From the NCBI RefSeq assembly GCF_030824335.1, contig NZ_JAVBXX010000031.1, positions 1 through 40,171 of the forward strand: 40,171 nucleotides of DNA, read 5' to 3'. The position numbers were made by a program, and so were the translations under genes. Every line of letters starts with the position of its first letter. The stretch's first letter is position 1. Below are positions 28,739-35,966 of this stretch, one piece after another. The notes beneath the pieces were generated by a model, which was not told the origin of the DNA, ran no database searches, and saw only the letters and a list, made by a program, of their open reading frames with translations. Source of the DNA: Azonexus sp. Lineage in GTDB: Bacteria; Pseudomonadota; Gammaproteobacteria; Burkholderiales; Rhodocyclaceae.

Positions 28739-30292
28739 ATGGACATGAAAGCCAGCAAGAAAAAACTGGGCCTGAAAGAGAAATATGCCCACATGACCCG
28801 TGGCCTGGGTTGGGAAACCTCCTACCAACCGATGGACAAGGTCTTCCCGCAAGCTACTTTTGAAGGCATCAAGATTCACGACTGGGACAAGTGGGAAGAT
28901 CCGTTCCGCCTGACCATGGATGCCTACTGGAAGTATCAGGCGGAAAAGGAGCGCAAGCTCTATGCCGTGCTCGATGCCTTCGCCCAGAACAACGGCCACC
29001 TCGGCATCACCGATGCGCGCTACCTGAATGCGGTCAAATTGTTCCTGACCGGCATCTCGCCGCTGGAGTATGTGGCGCACCGCGGTTTCGCTGCCGCCGG
29101 GCGCAATTTCCCCGGCGTTGGCCCGCGCGTCGCCTGCCTGATGCAGTCGGTCGATGAAGTGCGTCACGCACAGACGCAGATTCACGCACTGTCCAATTAC
29201 AACAAGCACTACGACGGCTTCCACGACTTCAAGCACATGCTGGAACGCGTCTGGTATCTGTCGGTGCCCAAGTCCTTCTTCGACGATGCCTTCAGTGCCG
29301 GCCCCTTCGAATGGATGATCGCCATCGGCTTCTCCTTCGAGTACGTGCTGACCAACCTGCTGTTCGTGCCCTTCATGTCCGGTGCCGCCTACAACGGCGA
29401 CATGGCAACGGTGACCTTCGGCTTCTCGGCGCAGTCCGACGAAGCCCGCCACATGACGCTGGGCCTCGAGTGCATCAAGTTCATGTTGGAGCAGGACCCG
29501 GACAACCTGCCCATCGTCCAGAAGTGGATCGACAAGTGGGCCTGGCGCGGTATCCGCGTGCTGACCCTGGTCGGCATGATGATGGATTACATGCTGCCGA
29601 AGCGCGTGATGAGCTGGAAGGAAGCCTGGGAAATTTATTTCGAACAGAACGGCGGCGCGCTGTTCAACGACCTGGCCAAGTACGGCATCAAGGTGCCGGA
29701 ATGCCTGACCCAGTGCACCGAAGACAAGGAACACGTCTCGCATCAGGCCTGGGCGACTTTCTACCAGTACGGCGGCGCTGCGGCATTCCATACCTGGATG
29801 CCGAACGACGAGGAAATGGACTGGCTGTCGGCCAAGTACCCGAACACCTTCGACAAGTACTACCGCGCCCGTTTCACCCATTGGCGCGATGAGGCCGAGA
29901 AGGGTAACCGCTTCTACACCAATACCTTGCCGATGCTTTGTCAGGTGTGCCAGATCCCGATGCTGTTCACCGAGCCGGGCGATCCGACCAAGATCTGCTA
30001 TCGCGAGTCCGAGTACCAGGGGGAGAAATACCACACCTGTTCCGACGGCTGTAAGCACATCTTCGACGATGAGCCGGAGAAATACATCCAGGCCTGGCTG
30101 CCGGTGCACCAGATTTATCAGGGCAACTGCTTCCCCGAGGGCACCGATCCGACGGCGGAAGGATTCGATCCGCTGGCTGCCGTGCTCGACTGGTACCACT
30201 TCAACAATGGCAAGGACAACATGGATTTCGAAGGCTCGCGTGACCAGGCGAACTTTGCCATGTGGCGCGGCATGGCGACCAAAAACACCTGA
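28739..30292 (+). CDS. dmpN: Phenol hydroxylase P3, oxygenase alpha subunit (diiron catalytic)
   Basis: This 517-aa catalytic subunit hydroxylates phenol to catechol at a carboxylate-bridged diiron centre. The six iron ligands can be assigned by family pattern: E110, E140 and H143 (DEVRHAQ), then E201, E235 and H238 (DEARHMT). A C-terminal YHS-type segment contains CQVCQIPM and YHTCSDGCKHIFDDEPEKY. The length fits DmpN (about 517). GAGGAGACAAAC precedes the ATG at 28739. A frame from 28694 would overlap dmpM and is not used. Confidence 0.96.
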   Translation: MDMKASKKKLGLKEKYAHMTRGLGWETSYQPMDKVFPQATFEGIKIHDWDKWEDPFRLTMDAYWKYQAEKERKLYAVLDAFAQNNGHLGITDARYLNAVKLFLTGISPLEYVAHRGFAAAGRNFPGVGPRVACLMQSVDEVRHAQTQIHALSNYNKHYDGFHDFKHMLERVWYLSVPKSFFDDAFSAGPFEWMIAIGFSFEYVLTNLLFVPFMSGAAYNGDMATVTFGFSAQSDEARHMTLGLECIKFMLEQDPDNLPIVQKWIDKWAWRGIRVLTLVGMMMDYMLPKRVMSWKEAWEIYFEQNGGALFNDLAKYGIKVPECLTQCTEDKEHVSHQAWATFYQYGGAAAFHTWMPNDEEMDWLSAKYPNTFDKYYRARFTHWRDEAEKGNRFYTNTLPMLCQVCQIPMLFTEPGDPTKICYRESEYQGEKYHTCSDGCKHIFDDEPEKYIQAWLPVHQIYQGNCFPEGTDPTAEGFDPLAAVLDWYHFNNGKDNMDFEGSRDQANFAMWRGMATKNT

Positions 30293-30308
30293 GCGATTGA
30301 ACAAAAAC

Positions 30309-30340
30309 CGGGAGTGGTGCCGCAGCCGGCGCTGCTCCCG
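30309..30340 (+). other. Stable intercistronic hairpin between dmpN and dmpO
   Basis: CGGGAGTGGTGCCG pairs with CGGCGCTGCTCCCG around the loop CAGC, a continuous 14-bp stem with three wobble pairs. It lies 16 nt after the dmpN stop and 18 nt before the dmpO start. It lacks a T-tract and the downstream genes belong to the same enzyme, so processing or stabilisation of the upstream mRNA is more likely than termination. Confidence 0.65.
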
Positions 30341-30357
30341 ACAACAAGGAGACAAAC

Positions 30358-30717
30358 ATGGCAGTACAAGCCCTCAAGGATTACCAGTTTTCCCCCGCCG
30401 ATTCACAGGACAAATTCCACGGCGGCCAGTTGCTCTATGTCGGTTGGGACGATCATCTGATGTTCTGCGCCCCTTTTGCCTATTGCCTGCCGCCGAGCAC
30501 GCGTTTCGGCGATCTGTGCGAAAAAATCATGGCGCATTCCTTCGGCTATCACCCGGACTGGAAAAAGGTGGATTTCGCTACGGTCACCTGGTTGAAGTCC
30601 GGCCAGCCGTTTCAGCCTGACATGAACAAGACGCTGGCTGAGTTGGGACTCAAGCACAAGGACATCTTGCGCTTCCAGACGCCGGGCCTCAAAGGCATCG
30701 CCGGCACCTGTTCGTAA
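30358..30717 (+). CDS. dmpO: Phenol hydroxylase P4, oxygenase gamma subunit
   Basis: This 119-aa small oxygenase subunit has FHGGQLLYVGWDDHLMFCAP, FGYHPDWKKVDF and LKHKDILRFQTPGLKGIAGT, typical of DmpO (119 aa). It completes the hydroxylase with DmpL and DmpN. AAGGAGACAAAC precedes the ATG. dmpP follows after 12 nt. Confidence 0.93.
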   Translation: MAVQALKDYQFSPADSQDKFHGGQLLYVGWDDHLMFCAPFAYCLPPSTRFGDLCEKIMAHSFGYHPDWKKVDFATVTWLKSGQPFQPDMNKTLAELGLKHKDILRFQTPGLKGIAGTCS

Positions 30718-30729
30718 ACCGGGGGCGTC

Positions 30730-31791
30730 ATGAGCTACGAACTGACCATAGAGCCGCTCGGCCAGACCATCGAGGTCGAGGACGGGCAAACGATACTTGA
30801 TGCGGCGCTGCGCGCCGGCATCTACCTGCCGCATGCCTGCTGTCACGGCCTGTGCGCCACCTGCAAGGTGCAGGTGGTGGATGGCGAAGTCGATCATGGC
30901 GAGGCATCGACCTTTGCCCTGATGGACTTCGAGCGTGAGGAAGGCAAGACGCTGGCCTGCTGCGCTCGTCTGCAATGCGATAGCGTCATCGAGGCGGAAA
31001 TCGACGACGATCCGGACGCAGAAAATCTGCCCGTCGAGGATTACACCGGGGAAGTGGTCCGTATCGAAGCCTTGACGCCCACCATTCGCGGCATCTGGCT
31101 GAAACTGGATCGGCCGATGCATTTTCAGGCCGGGCAATACATCAATCTCGAAATTCCTGCGGTCGACGGCCAATCCAGGGCATTTTCGCTGGCCAACTCG
31201 CCGCAGCAGTCGGACATGGTCGAGTTGAACGTGCGTATCGTGCCGGGCGGCTTGGTGACGACCTGGTTGCACGAATCCCTGCAAGTCGGCGACAGGCTCA
31301 AAATTGCCGGCCCTTACGGGCGTTTCTTCGTCAAGAAATCGGCCAATCTGCCGCTGATTTTCATGGCCGGCGGCTCCGGCCTGTCGAGTCCGAAATCGAT
31401 GATCGAAGACCTGCTGCAGCAAGACTGTAGTTTGCCGATTACGTTGATCTACGGGCAGCGCAATCGCGACGAGTTGTATTACCACGCCGAGTTTGCCGCG
31501 CTGGCCGCGAAATATCCGAATTTCAGTTACGTGCCGGCGCTGTCGCATGAACCGGAAGCATCGGATTGGCACGGTGCCCGGGGTTTTGTGCATGAGGCGG
31601 CCAAGGCTCACTTCGCCAATGATTTTCGCGGCCACAAGGCTTACCTGTGCGGTCCGCCAGCGATGATCGAAGCCTGTATCTCGACGCTGATGCAGGGGCG
31701 TTTGTTCGAACGCGATATCTACATGGAGAAATTCTTCTCGGCGGCCGATGCCTCGCAACAACTGAAAAGCCCGCTGTTCAAGAACCTCTGA
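30730..31791 (+). CDS. dmpP: Phenol hydroxylase P5, NADH:ferredoxin-type reductase
   Basis: This 353-aa electron-transfer component passes electrons from NADH through FAD and a [2Fe-2S] cluster to DmpN. The N-terminal plant-type ferredoxin domain has C37, C42, C45 and C77 (HACCHGLCATCK, then LACCARL). The FAD motif is RAFSLANSP, and the NAD-binding part has MAGGSGLSSPKSMIEDL and YGQRNRDELYY, with CGPPAMIEAC near the end. Length equals DmpP (353). It is the last hydroxylase gene; the ferredoxin gene starts 41 nt later. Confidence 0.96.
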   Translation: MSYELTIEPLGQTIEVEDGQTILDAALRAGIYLPHACCHGLCATCKVQVVDGEVDHGEASTFALMDFEREEGKTLACCARLQCDSVIEAEIDDDPDAENLPVEDYTGEVVRIEALTPTIRGIWLKLDRPMHFQAGQYINLEIPAVDGQSRAFSLANSPQQSDMVELNVRIVPGGLVTTWLHESLQVGDRLKIAGPYGRFFVKKSANLPLIFMAGGSGLSSPKSMIEDLLQQDCSLPITLIYGQRNRDELYYHAEFAALAAKYPNFSYVPALSHEPEASDWHGARGFVHEAAKAHFANDFRGHKAYLCGPPAMIEACISTLMQGRLFERDIYMEKFFSAADASQQLKSPLFKNL

Positions 31792-31832
31792 CGAGGTCTG
31801 AAATCGCGGGAATAAAAATACTGGAGACAAGC

Positions 31833-32177
31833 GTGGTTTATTACAACGTGTTGATCGAGGAAACCGGCGAAAGTTTTCGTTGTTCGCCGCAAGAAACCTT
31901 GCTCGCCGGGATGGAGCGACTCGGCCGCAAAGGCATTCCGGTCGGTTGCCGGGGGGGCGGCTGCGGCGTTTGCAAGATCGAAATCACCGCCGGCACCTAT
32001 CTCAAGCGGGTCATGAGCCGGGAATACGTCAGCCTCGACGATGAGGCTGCCGGGCGGGTGCTGGCCTGTCGCGTCCGGCCGACCAGCGATATCCGCCTGC
32101 GCGTACTGGGAAAAATGAGCAAAAACCTGTGTCGACCGCAGCAGCCGGCTGCGCTCGTCTCAGCCTTGGCTCTGTGA
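31833..32177 (+). CDS. dmpQ: XylT/DmpQ-like [2Fe-2S] ferredoxin
   Basis: This 114-aa plant-type ferredoxin has ligands C39, C44, C47 and C79 (VGCRGGGCGVCK, VLACRV). In related pathways XylT/DmpQ keeps catechol 2,3-dioxygenase active by re-reducing its oxidised iron. The GTG at 31833 follows GGAGACAA; upstream frames overlap dmpP. In classical clusters this gene sits directly before the dioxygenase gene. Here the counter-oriented GntR-type gene intervenes, placing the ferredoxin at the end of the hydroxylase unit. Its last 18 nt overlap the 3' end of that gene. Confidence 0.88.
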   Translation: MVYYNVLIEETGESFRCSPQETLLAGMERLGRKGIPVGCRGGGCGVCKIEITAGTYLKRVMSREYVSLDDEAAGRVLACRVRPTSDIRLRVLGKMSKNLCRPQQPAALVSALAL

Positions 32178-32894
32178 GGCGGGCTCCGGGCTTTTCTTGT
32201 TCAGCAATTCGGCGGGAATGATCTGGATGGAGCGCAGCGTGGTCAGGATATGTTCGGCCATGATGGCGCTGGCTTTTTCCTTGTCGCGCGCCATCGTCGC
32301 TTTGAACAGGGCTTCGTGTTCGCCGTGCACGTCACGCGGAATGGGTTGCAGGTACAGCGACAGGCGGCGATAGCGTTCGGCCTGGTGGTAGAGGATGGCG
32401 AGGAAGTGTTTGATCCAGCGGGACGGGCAGGCGGAAATCAGGACTTCATGAAAGAGCCGGTTGCGTTCTTCCCATTCCTCGCGCGTCCTTGGGTCGCCCA
32501 GTTTTTCCTCGGCTTTCGACAGGCGGTGGAAGGCCGACAGCAGGGCGCCCTCCCAGGCGTCGTCGCCGAGTTCGATCGATTGGCGCAAGGCTTCGCATTC
32601 CAGCATGACACGGGTGTTGGTGATGTCCGCGATGTCTTCCAGCGACACCGGCGCGACACGAAAGCCGCGCTGCCCCTGGCTGACAACCAGCGCGTCGGCA
32701 ATCAGTAGCGACAGGGCTTCACGCAATGTGCCGGCGCCGACCCCGTAGTTTTCCTTCAGGTGTTCGACGCGCAGTTTTTCACCGGGGGCGAGGTGGCCTT
32801 CGATGATGTCGCGGCGCAGTCCCCGGTAGGCGGATTCGACCAGGGTTTTGGGTTCGGCAGCGAGCGGGGCGGATTTTTTTGGTGTGCTGGGCAT
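32160..32894 (-). CDS. GntR-family (FCD subfamily) transcriptional regulator
   Basis: This 244-aa regulator has an N-terminal winged helix (about 18-85) with YRGLRRDIIEGHLAPGEKLR and GVGAGTLREALSLL. The C-terminal all-helical FCD ligand-binding domain has RLFHEVL and HGEHEAL, with the spaced His residues that bind metal in many FCD proteins. In a phenol/catechol island a repressor of the hydroxylase or meta operon, released by a pathway intermediate, is likely by analogy with GntR-type AphS. The target and ligand are not known. The start at 32894 has a weak GAGG; the longer frame to 33011 would run through the lower-pathway promoter. It is divergent from the dioxygenase gene. Confidence 0.88.
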   Translation of the reverse strand: MPSTPKKSAPLAAEPKTLVESAYRGLRRDIIEGHLAPGEKLRVEHLKENYGVGAGTLREALSLLIADALVVSQGQRGFRVAPVSLEDIADITNTRVMLECEALRQSIELGDDAWEGALLSAFHRLSKAEEKLGDPRTREEWEERNRLFHEVLISACPSRWIKHFLAILYHQAERYRRLSLYLQPIPRDVHGEHEALFKATMARDKEKASAIMAEHILTTLRSIQIIPAELLNKKSPEPASQSQG

Positions 32895-32914
32895 GAAAAA
32901 AAGCCTCTGTAAAT

Positions 32915-32925
32915 TGGTTTGACCG
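32915..32925 (-). promoter_or_regulatory. Candidate FadR/GntR-type operator upstream of the regulator gene
   Basis: TGGT-TTG-ACCG follows the TGGT-N3-ACC pattern of FadR-subfamily operators and lies 21-31 bp upstream of the regulator's start, fitting an autoregulation site. It is a single short match, so chance is possible. Confidence 0.35.
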
Positions 32926-32962
32926 TGGTCCTGAATTCTACCCGAGTCGAGGAATTTAGATG

Positions 32963-32982
32963 ATTTATAAAAATCTCGAGAA
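32963..32982 (+). promoter_or_regulatory. Copy B of the shared motif, lower-pathway promoter
   Basis: ATTTATAAAAAT followed directly by CTCGAGAA matches 20 of 21 positions of the motif at 26898-26918, one T shorter and in the opposite orientation. It ends 6 bp before the candidate -35 of the dioxygenase operon. Its right half also forms one arm of the inverted repeat 32972-33002. Confidence 0.6.
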
Positions 32983-33002
32983 AAGTTATTGACATCGAGA
33001 TT
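32972..33002. repeat. Inverted repeat flanking the -35 box of the lower pathway
   Basis: AATCTCGA (32972-32979) and TCGAGATT (32995-33002) are perfect 8-bp arms, 15 bp apart. The candidate -35 hexamer TTGACA (32989-32994) sits between them, so a protein bound to both arms would occlude the promoter. Confidence 0.55.
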
Positions 33003-33017
33003 GTGCGGCAATATCGT
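32989..33017 (+). promoter_or_regulatory. Candidate sigma70 promoter of the meta-cleavage operon
   Basis: A perfect TTGACA (32989-32994), a 17-bp spacer and TATCGT (33012-33017). Transcription would begin near 33024, giving a leader of about 75 nt before the dioxygenase ATG. No sigma54 element is seen in this gap. Confidence 0.5.
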
Positions 33018-33099
33018 TATAGTAAATCGATTGCATCAAGTGGTTGTGCTTGGCAGGTCTTGGTGCGGTCATCAAACACAACAAGAGAGGAGCAAACAA

Positions 33100-34029
33100 A
33101 TGGCAATGACTGGCGTACTGCGTCCGGGGCACATTCAACTCAAGGTGCTCGATCTGGACGAAAGTGTTGGTTTTTATTCGAACGTGCTGGGTCTGACCGA
33201 AACCGGTCGTGACTCACAGGGCCGTGTTTATTTCAAGGCCTGGGACGAGCGCGATCATCACAGCGTGATCCTGCGCCAGGCCGATAGTGCCGGCATCGAC
33301 TTCTTCGCCTTCAAGGTCGATAGCGATGCGACGCTGGCCAAGCTGGAAAAGGATTTGAATGCCTACGGCGTGGCGACGCGCCGCATCCCGGCTGGCGACT
33401 TGCTGGAAACGGGCGAACGCGTCCGCTTCACGCTGCCCACCGGGCACGACATCGAGCTGTATGCGCACAAGACGGAAGTCGGCAACGGCATGAGCGATGT
33501 CAATCCGGAAGCCTGGACCGCCGCCGCCGAAAAGGGCATCGCGCCGATCCGTCTCGATCACTGCCTGCTTTACGGGCCGGATATCGAAAAGGCGCAGGCC
33601 ATCTTCCAGGACGTGCTGGGTTTCTATCTGGTCGAACACATCCAGCTCGAAGACGGCAAGACCGATCTGGCGATCTGGCTATCCTGTTCGATCAAGGCGC
33701 ACGACATCGCCTTTGTCCGCCATCCGGAGCCGGGCAAGCTGCATCACGTTTCCTTCCTGCTCGAGAGCTGGGAAAAAGTGCTGCGCGCCGCCGACATCAT
33801 GTCGATGAATCGCGTCTCCATCGATATCGGCCCGACGCGACATGGCGTGACCCGTGGCACAACCATTTACGCCTTTGATCCGAATGGCAACCGCTTTGAA
33901 ACCTTCTGCGGCGGCTACCAGTGTTATCCAGACAACAAGCCGACCAAATGGACGATGGACGAAGTCGGGGCGGCGGTGTTCTACCACGACCGCAAACTGA
34001 ACGACGCCTTCCTGAGCGTGGTGACCTGA
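33100..34029 (+). CDS. dmpB: Catechol 2,3-dioxygenase (extradiol, XylE/DmpB type)
   Basis: This 309-aa Fe(II) enzyme cleaves catechol next to its hydroxyls to give 2-hydroxymuconic semialdehyde. It is a two-module vicinal oxygen chelate protein. The iron ligands by family pattern are H154 (RLDHCLLYG), H215 (KLHHVSF) and E267 (NRFETFCGG), one or two residues from XylE numbering. The start at 33100 has AGGAG upstream, and the longer frame to 32989 overlaps the promoter. It is the first gene of the lower operon; its TGA overlaps the ATG of the next gene. Confidence 0.95.
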   Translation: MAMTGVLRPGHIQLKVLDLDESVGFYSNVLGLTETGRDSQGRVYFKAWDERDHHSVILRQADSAGIDFFAFKVDSDATLAKLEKDLNAYGVATRRIPAGDLLETGERVRFTLPTGHDIELYAHKTEVGNGMSDVNPEAWTAAAEKGIAPIRLDHCLLYGPDIEKAQAIFQDVLGFYLVEHIQLEDGKTDLAIWLSCSIKAHDIAFVRHPEPGKLHHVSFLLESWEKVLRAADIMSMNRVSIDIGPTRHGVTRGTTIYAFDPNGNRFETFCGGYQCYPDNKPTKWTMDEVGAAVFYHDRKLNDAFLSVVT

Positions 34030-34457
34030 TGCAAGTCGCCGCCCCGATGGCCGGAATTTCTGCCGCCGCGGCAGCCGCTGCCTGTTCGGCAGCGGTCGAT
34101 TACGCAACGGCGCAAGGCTGGCGGATCAATGTCGCCGTGGTCGACCGGGGCGGCAATCTGATGGCCTTCCTGCGCATGCCCGGCGCTTTCATCCACTCGA
34201 TCGATATCGCTATCGACAAGGCCTACACCTCAGCCAGCTTCGGTTTTCCGACCAAGGCCTGGATGGGCGCCATCGGCCACGATGACGGCATGAAGCTGGG
34301 CTTTGCCGCGCAGCCCCGGCTGATTGTTTTCGGCGGTGGTTTGCCGATTGCCGAAGGCGCTGGCGAGTGGTTGGGCGGGATAGGCGTTTCCGGCGCATCG
34401 GAGGCGCAGGACGAAGAATGTGCGCGCGCCGGCCTGGCGGCAATTGGCCTGGCTTGA
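34029..34457 (+). CDS. DUF336 (GlcG/HbpS-like) small protein
   Basis: This 142-aa protein belongs to the GlcG/HbpS/PduO-C fold family: AVDYATAQGWRINVAVVDRG, GNLMAFLRMPGAFIHSIDIA, KAYTSASFG and GLPIAEGAGEWLGGIGVSG. Relatives bind haem or cobalamin or have no known ligand. Its ATG overlaps the dioxygenase stop (TGATG), which implies coupled translation. A helper role for the dioxygenase or its iron is possible, but this is inference only. No signal peptide is clear. Confidence 0.8.
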   Translation: MQVAAPMAGISAAAAAAACSAAVDYATAQGWRINVAVVDRGGNLMAFLRMPGAFIHSIDIAIDKAYTSASFGFPTKAWMGAIGHDDGMKLGFAAQPRLIVFGGGLPIAEGAGEWLGGIGVSGASEAQDEECARAGLAAIGLA

Positions 34458-34499
34458 GTGTGGCAAATGAGCAGCAAACAAAAATAGGAAAACAAGGGA

Positions 34500-35954
34500 A
34501 TGAAACAAATCCTGAATTTCATCAACGGTGAGTTTGTCGCCACGGGCAAGCAGTTCGAGAAGCGTACGCCGCTTGATAACTCCGTCATCGGTATGGTGCA
34601 CGAAGCCGGCAAGGCCGAAGTCGATGCCGCCGTCCAGGCCGCCCACGCTGCGCTGCGCGGCCCATGGGGCAAGATGACGGTGGCCGAACGTACCGACATC
34701 CTGAACAAGGTGGCCGACGAGATCACCCGTCGCTTCGACGAGTTCCTCGACGCCGAATGCGCCGATACCGGCAAGCCGAAGAGCCTCGCGTCGCACATCG
34801 ATATCCCGCGCGGTGCGGCCAATTTCAAGATTTTCGCCGACGTGATCAAGAACGCGCCGACCGAGTTCTTCGAAATGGCCACGCCGGATGGCAAGGGCGC
34901 TTTGAACTACGCGGTACGCCGCCCGGTTGGTGTGGTCGGCGTCGTCTGTCCGTGGAACCTGCCGCTGCTGCTGATGACCTGGAAGGTCGGTCCGGCGCTG
35001 GCCTGCGGTAACACGGTGGTCGTCAAACCATCCGAAGAAACGCCGTCGACCGCAACATTGCTCGGCGAAGTGATGAATGCCTGCGGCGTGCCGAAGGGCG
35101 TCTATAACGTCGTGCATGGCTTCGGACCGAATTCGGCCGGTGAATTCCTGACCACCAACCAGGGTGTCAATGCGATCACCTTCACCGGCGAAACGCGCAC
35201 CGGCGAAATCATCAACAAGGCAGCAGCGCATGGCTCGCGTCCGGTGTCGCTGGAAATGGGCGGCAAGAATCCGGGCATCGTCTTTGCCGACGCCGACCTC
35301 GATGTCGCCATCGAAGCCACGCTGCGTTCCTGTTTCGCCAACTGCGGCCAGGTCTGCCTGGGCACCGAGCGGGTCTATGTCGAGCGGCCGATCTTCGACG
35401 AGTTCGTTGCCCGCCTGAAGGCCGGTGCCGAGAAACTCAAGCTCGGCGTGCCGGATGATCCGGCCACCAACATGGGGCCGCTGGTCAGCCAGGAACATCG
35501 CGACAAGGTGCTGTCGTATTACAAGAAGGCGGTCGAGGAAGGCGCCACGGTCGTTACCGGCGGCGGCATTCCCGACATGCCGGGCGAGCTGGCCAACGGC
35601 GCCTGGGTGCAGCCGACCATCTGGACCGGTCTGGACGACAGCGCGACGGTGGTGCGCGAAGAAATTTTCGGACCGTGTACGACGGTCATGCCCTTCGACA
35701 GCGAAGACGAAGTGATCCAGCGCGCCAACAACACGACCTACGGTCTGGCCGCCTCTGTGTTCACGCAGAACGTCAATCGTGCCCACCGCGTTGCGGCACA
35801 GATGGAAGTCGGTCTGGTCTGGGTCAACAGCTGGTTCCTGCGCGATTTGCGCACCCCGTTCGGTGGTGCCAAGCAGTCCGGTATCGGCCGTGAAGGCGGC
35901 GTGCATTCGCTCGAGTTCTACACCGAACTCAAGAACGTCTGCATCAAGCTGTAA
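34500..35954 (+). CDS. dmpC: 2-hydroxymuconic semialdehyde dehydrogenase
   Basis: This 484-aa NAD-dependent aldehyde dehydrogenase opens the oxalocrotonate branch of the meta pathway by oxidising 2-hydroxymuconic semialdehyde to 2-hydroxymuconate. Visible are PWNLPLLLMTWKVGPALACG, FTGETRTGEII, the general-base segment LEMGGKNPGIVF and the nucleophile in NCGQVCLGTERVYV, plus EEIFGPCTTVMPF. The length equals DmpC/XylG (486). It follows the DUF336 gene by 42 nt. Confidence 0.95.
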   Translation: MKQILNFINGEFVATGKQFEKRTPLDNSVIGMVHEAGKAEVDAAVQAAHAALRGPWGKMTVAERTDILNKVADEITRRFDEFLDAECADTGKPKSLASHIDIPRGAANFKIFADVIKNAPTEFFEMATPDGKGALNYAVRRPVGVVGVVCPWNLPLLLMTWKVGPALACGNTVVVKPSEETPSTATLLGEVMNACGVPKGVYNVVHGFGPNSAGEFLTTNQGVNAITFTGETRTGEIINKAAAHGSRPVSLEMGGKNPGIVFADADLDVAIEATLRSCFANCGQVCLGTERVYVERPIFDEFVARLKAGAEKLKLGVPDDPATNMGPLVSQEHRDKVLSYYKKAVEEGATVVTGGGIPDMPGELANGAWVQPTIWTGLDDSATVVREEIFGPCTTVMPFDSEDEVIQRANNTTYGLAASVFTQNVNRAHRVAAQMEVGLVWVNSWFLRDLRTPFGGAKQSGIGREGGVHSLEFYTELKNVCIKL

Positions 35955-35966
35955 GGCGAGTCGAAC

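Noticed and set aside
28664..30355. A 563-codon minus-strand frame opposite dmpN
   Set aside because: Shadow of the diiron oxygenase gene; composition typical of antisense translation.
32935..32963. TAGAAT on the minus strand as the -10 of the GntR gene
   Set aside because: The hexamer at -35 distance is TCATCT, too far from consensus to claim a promoter.
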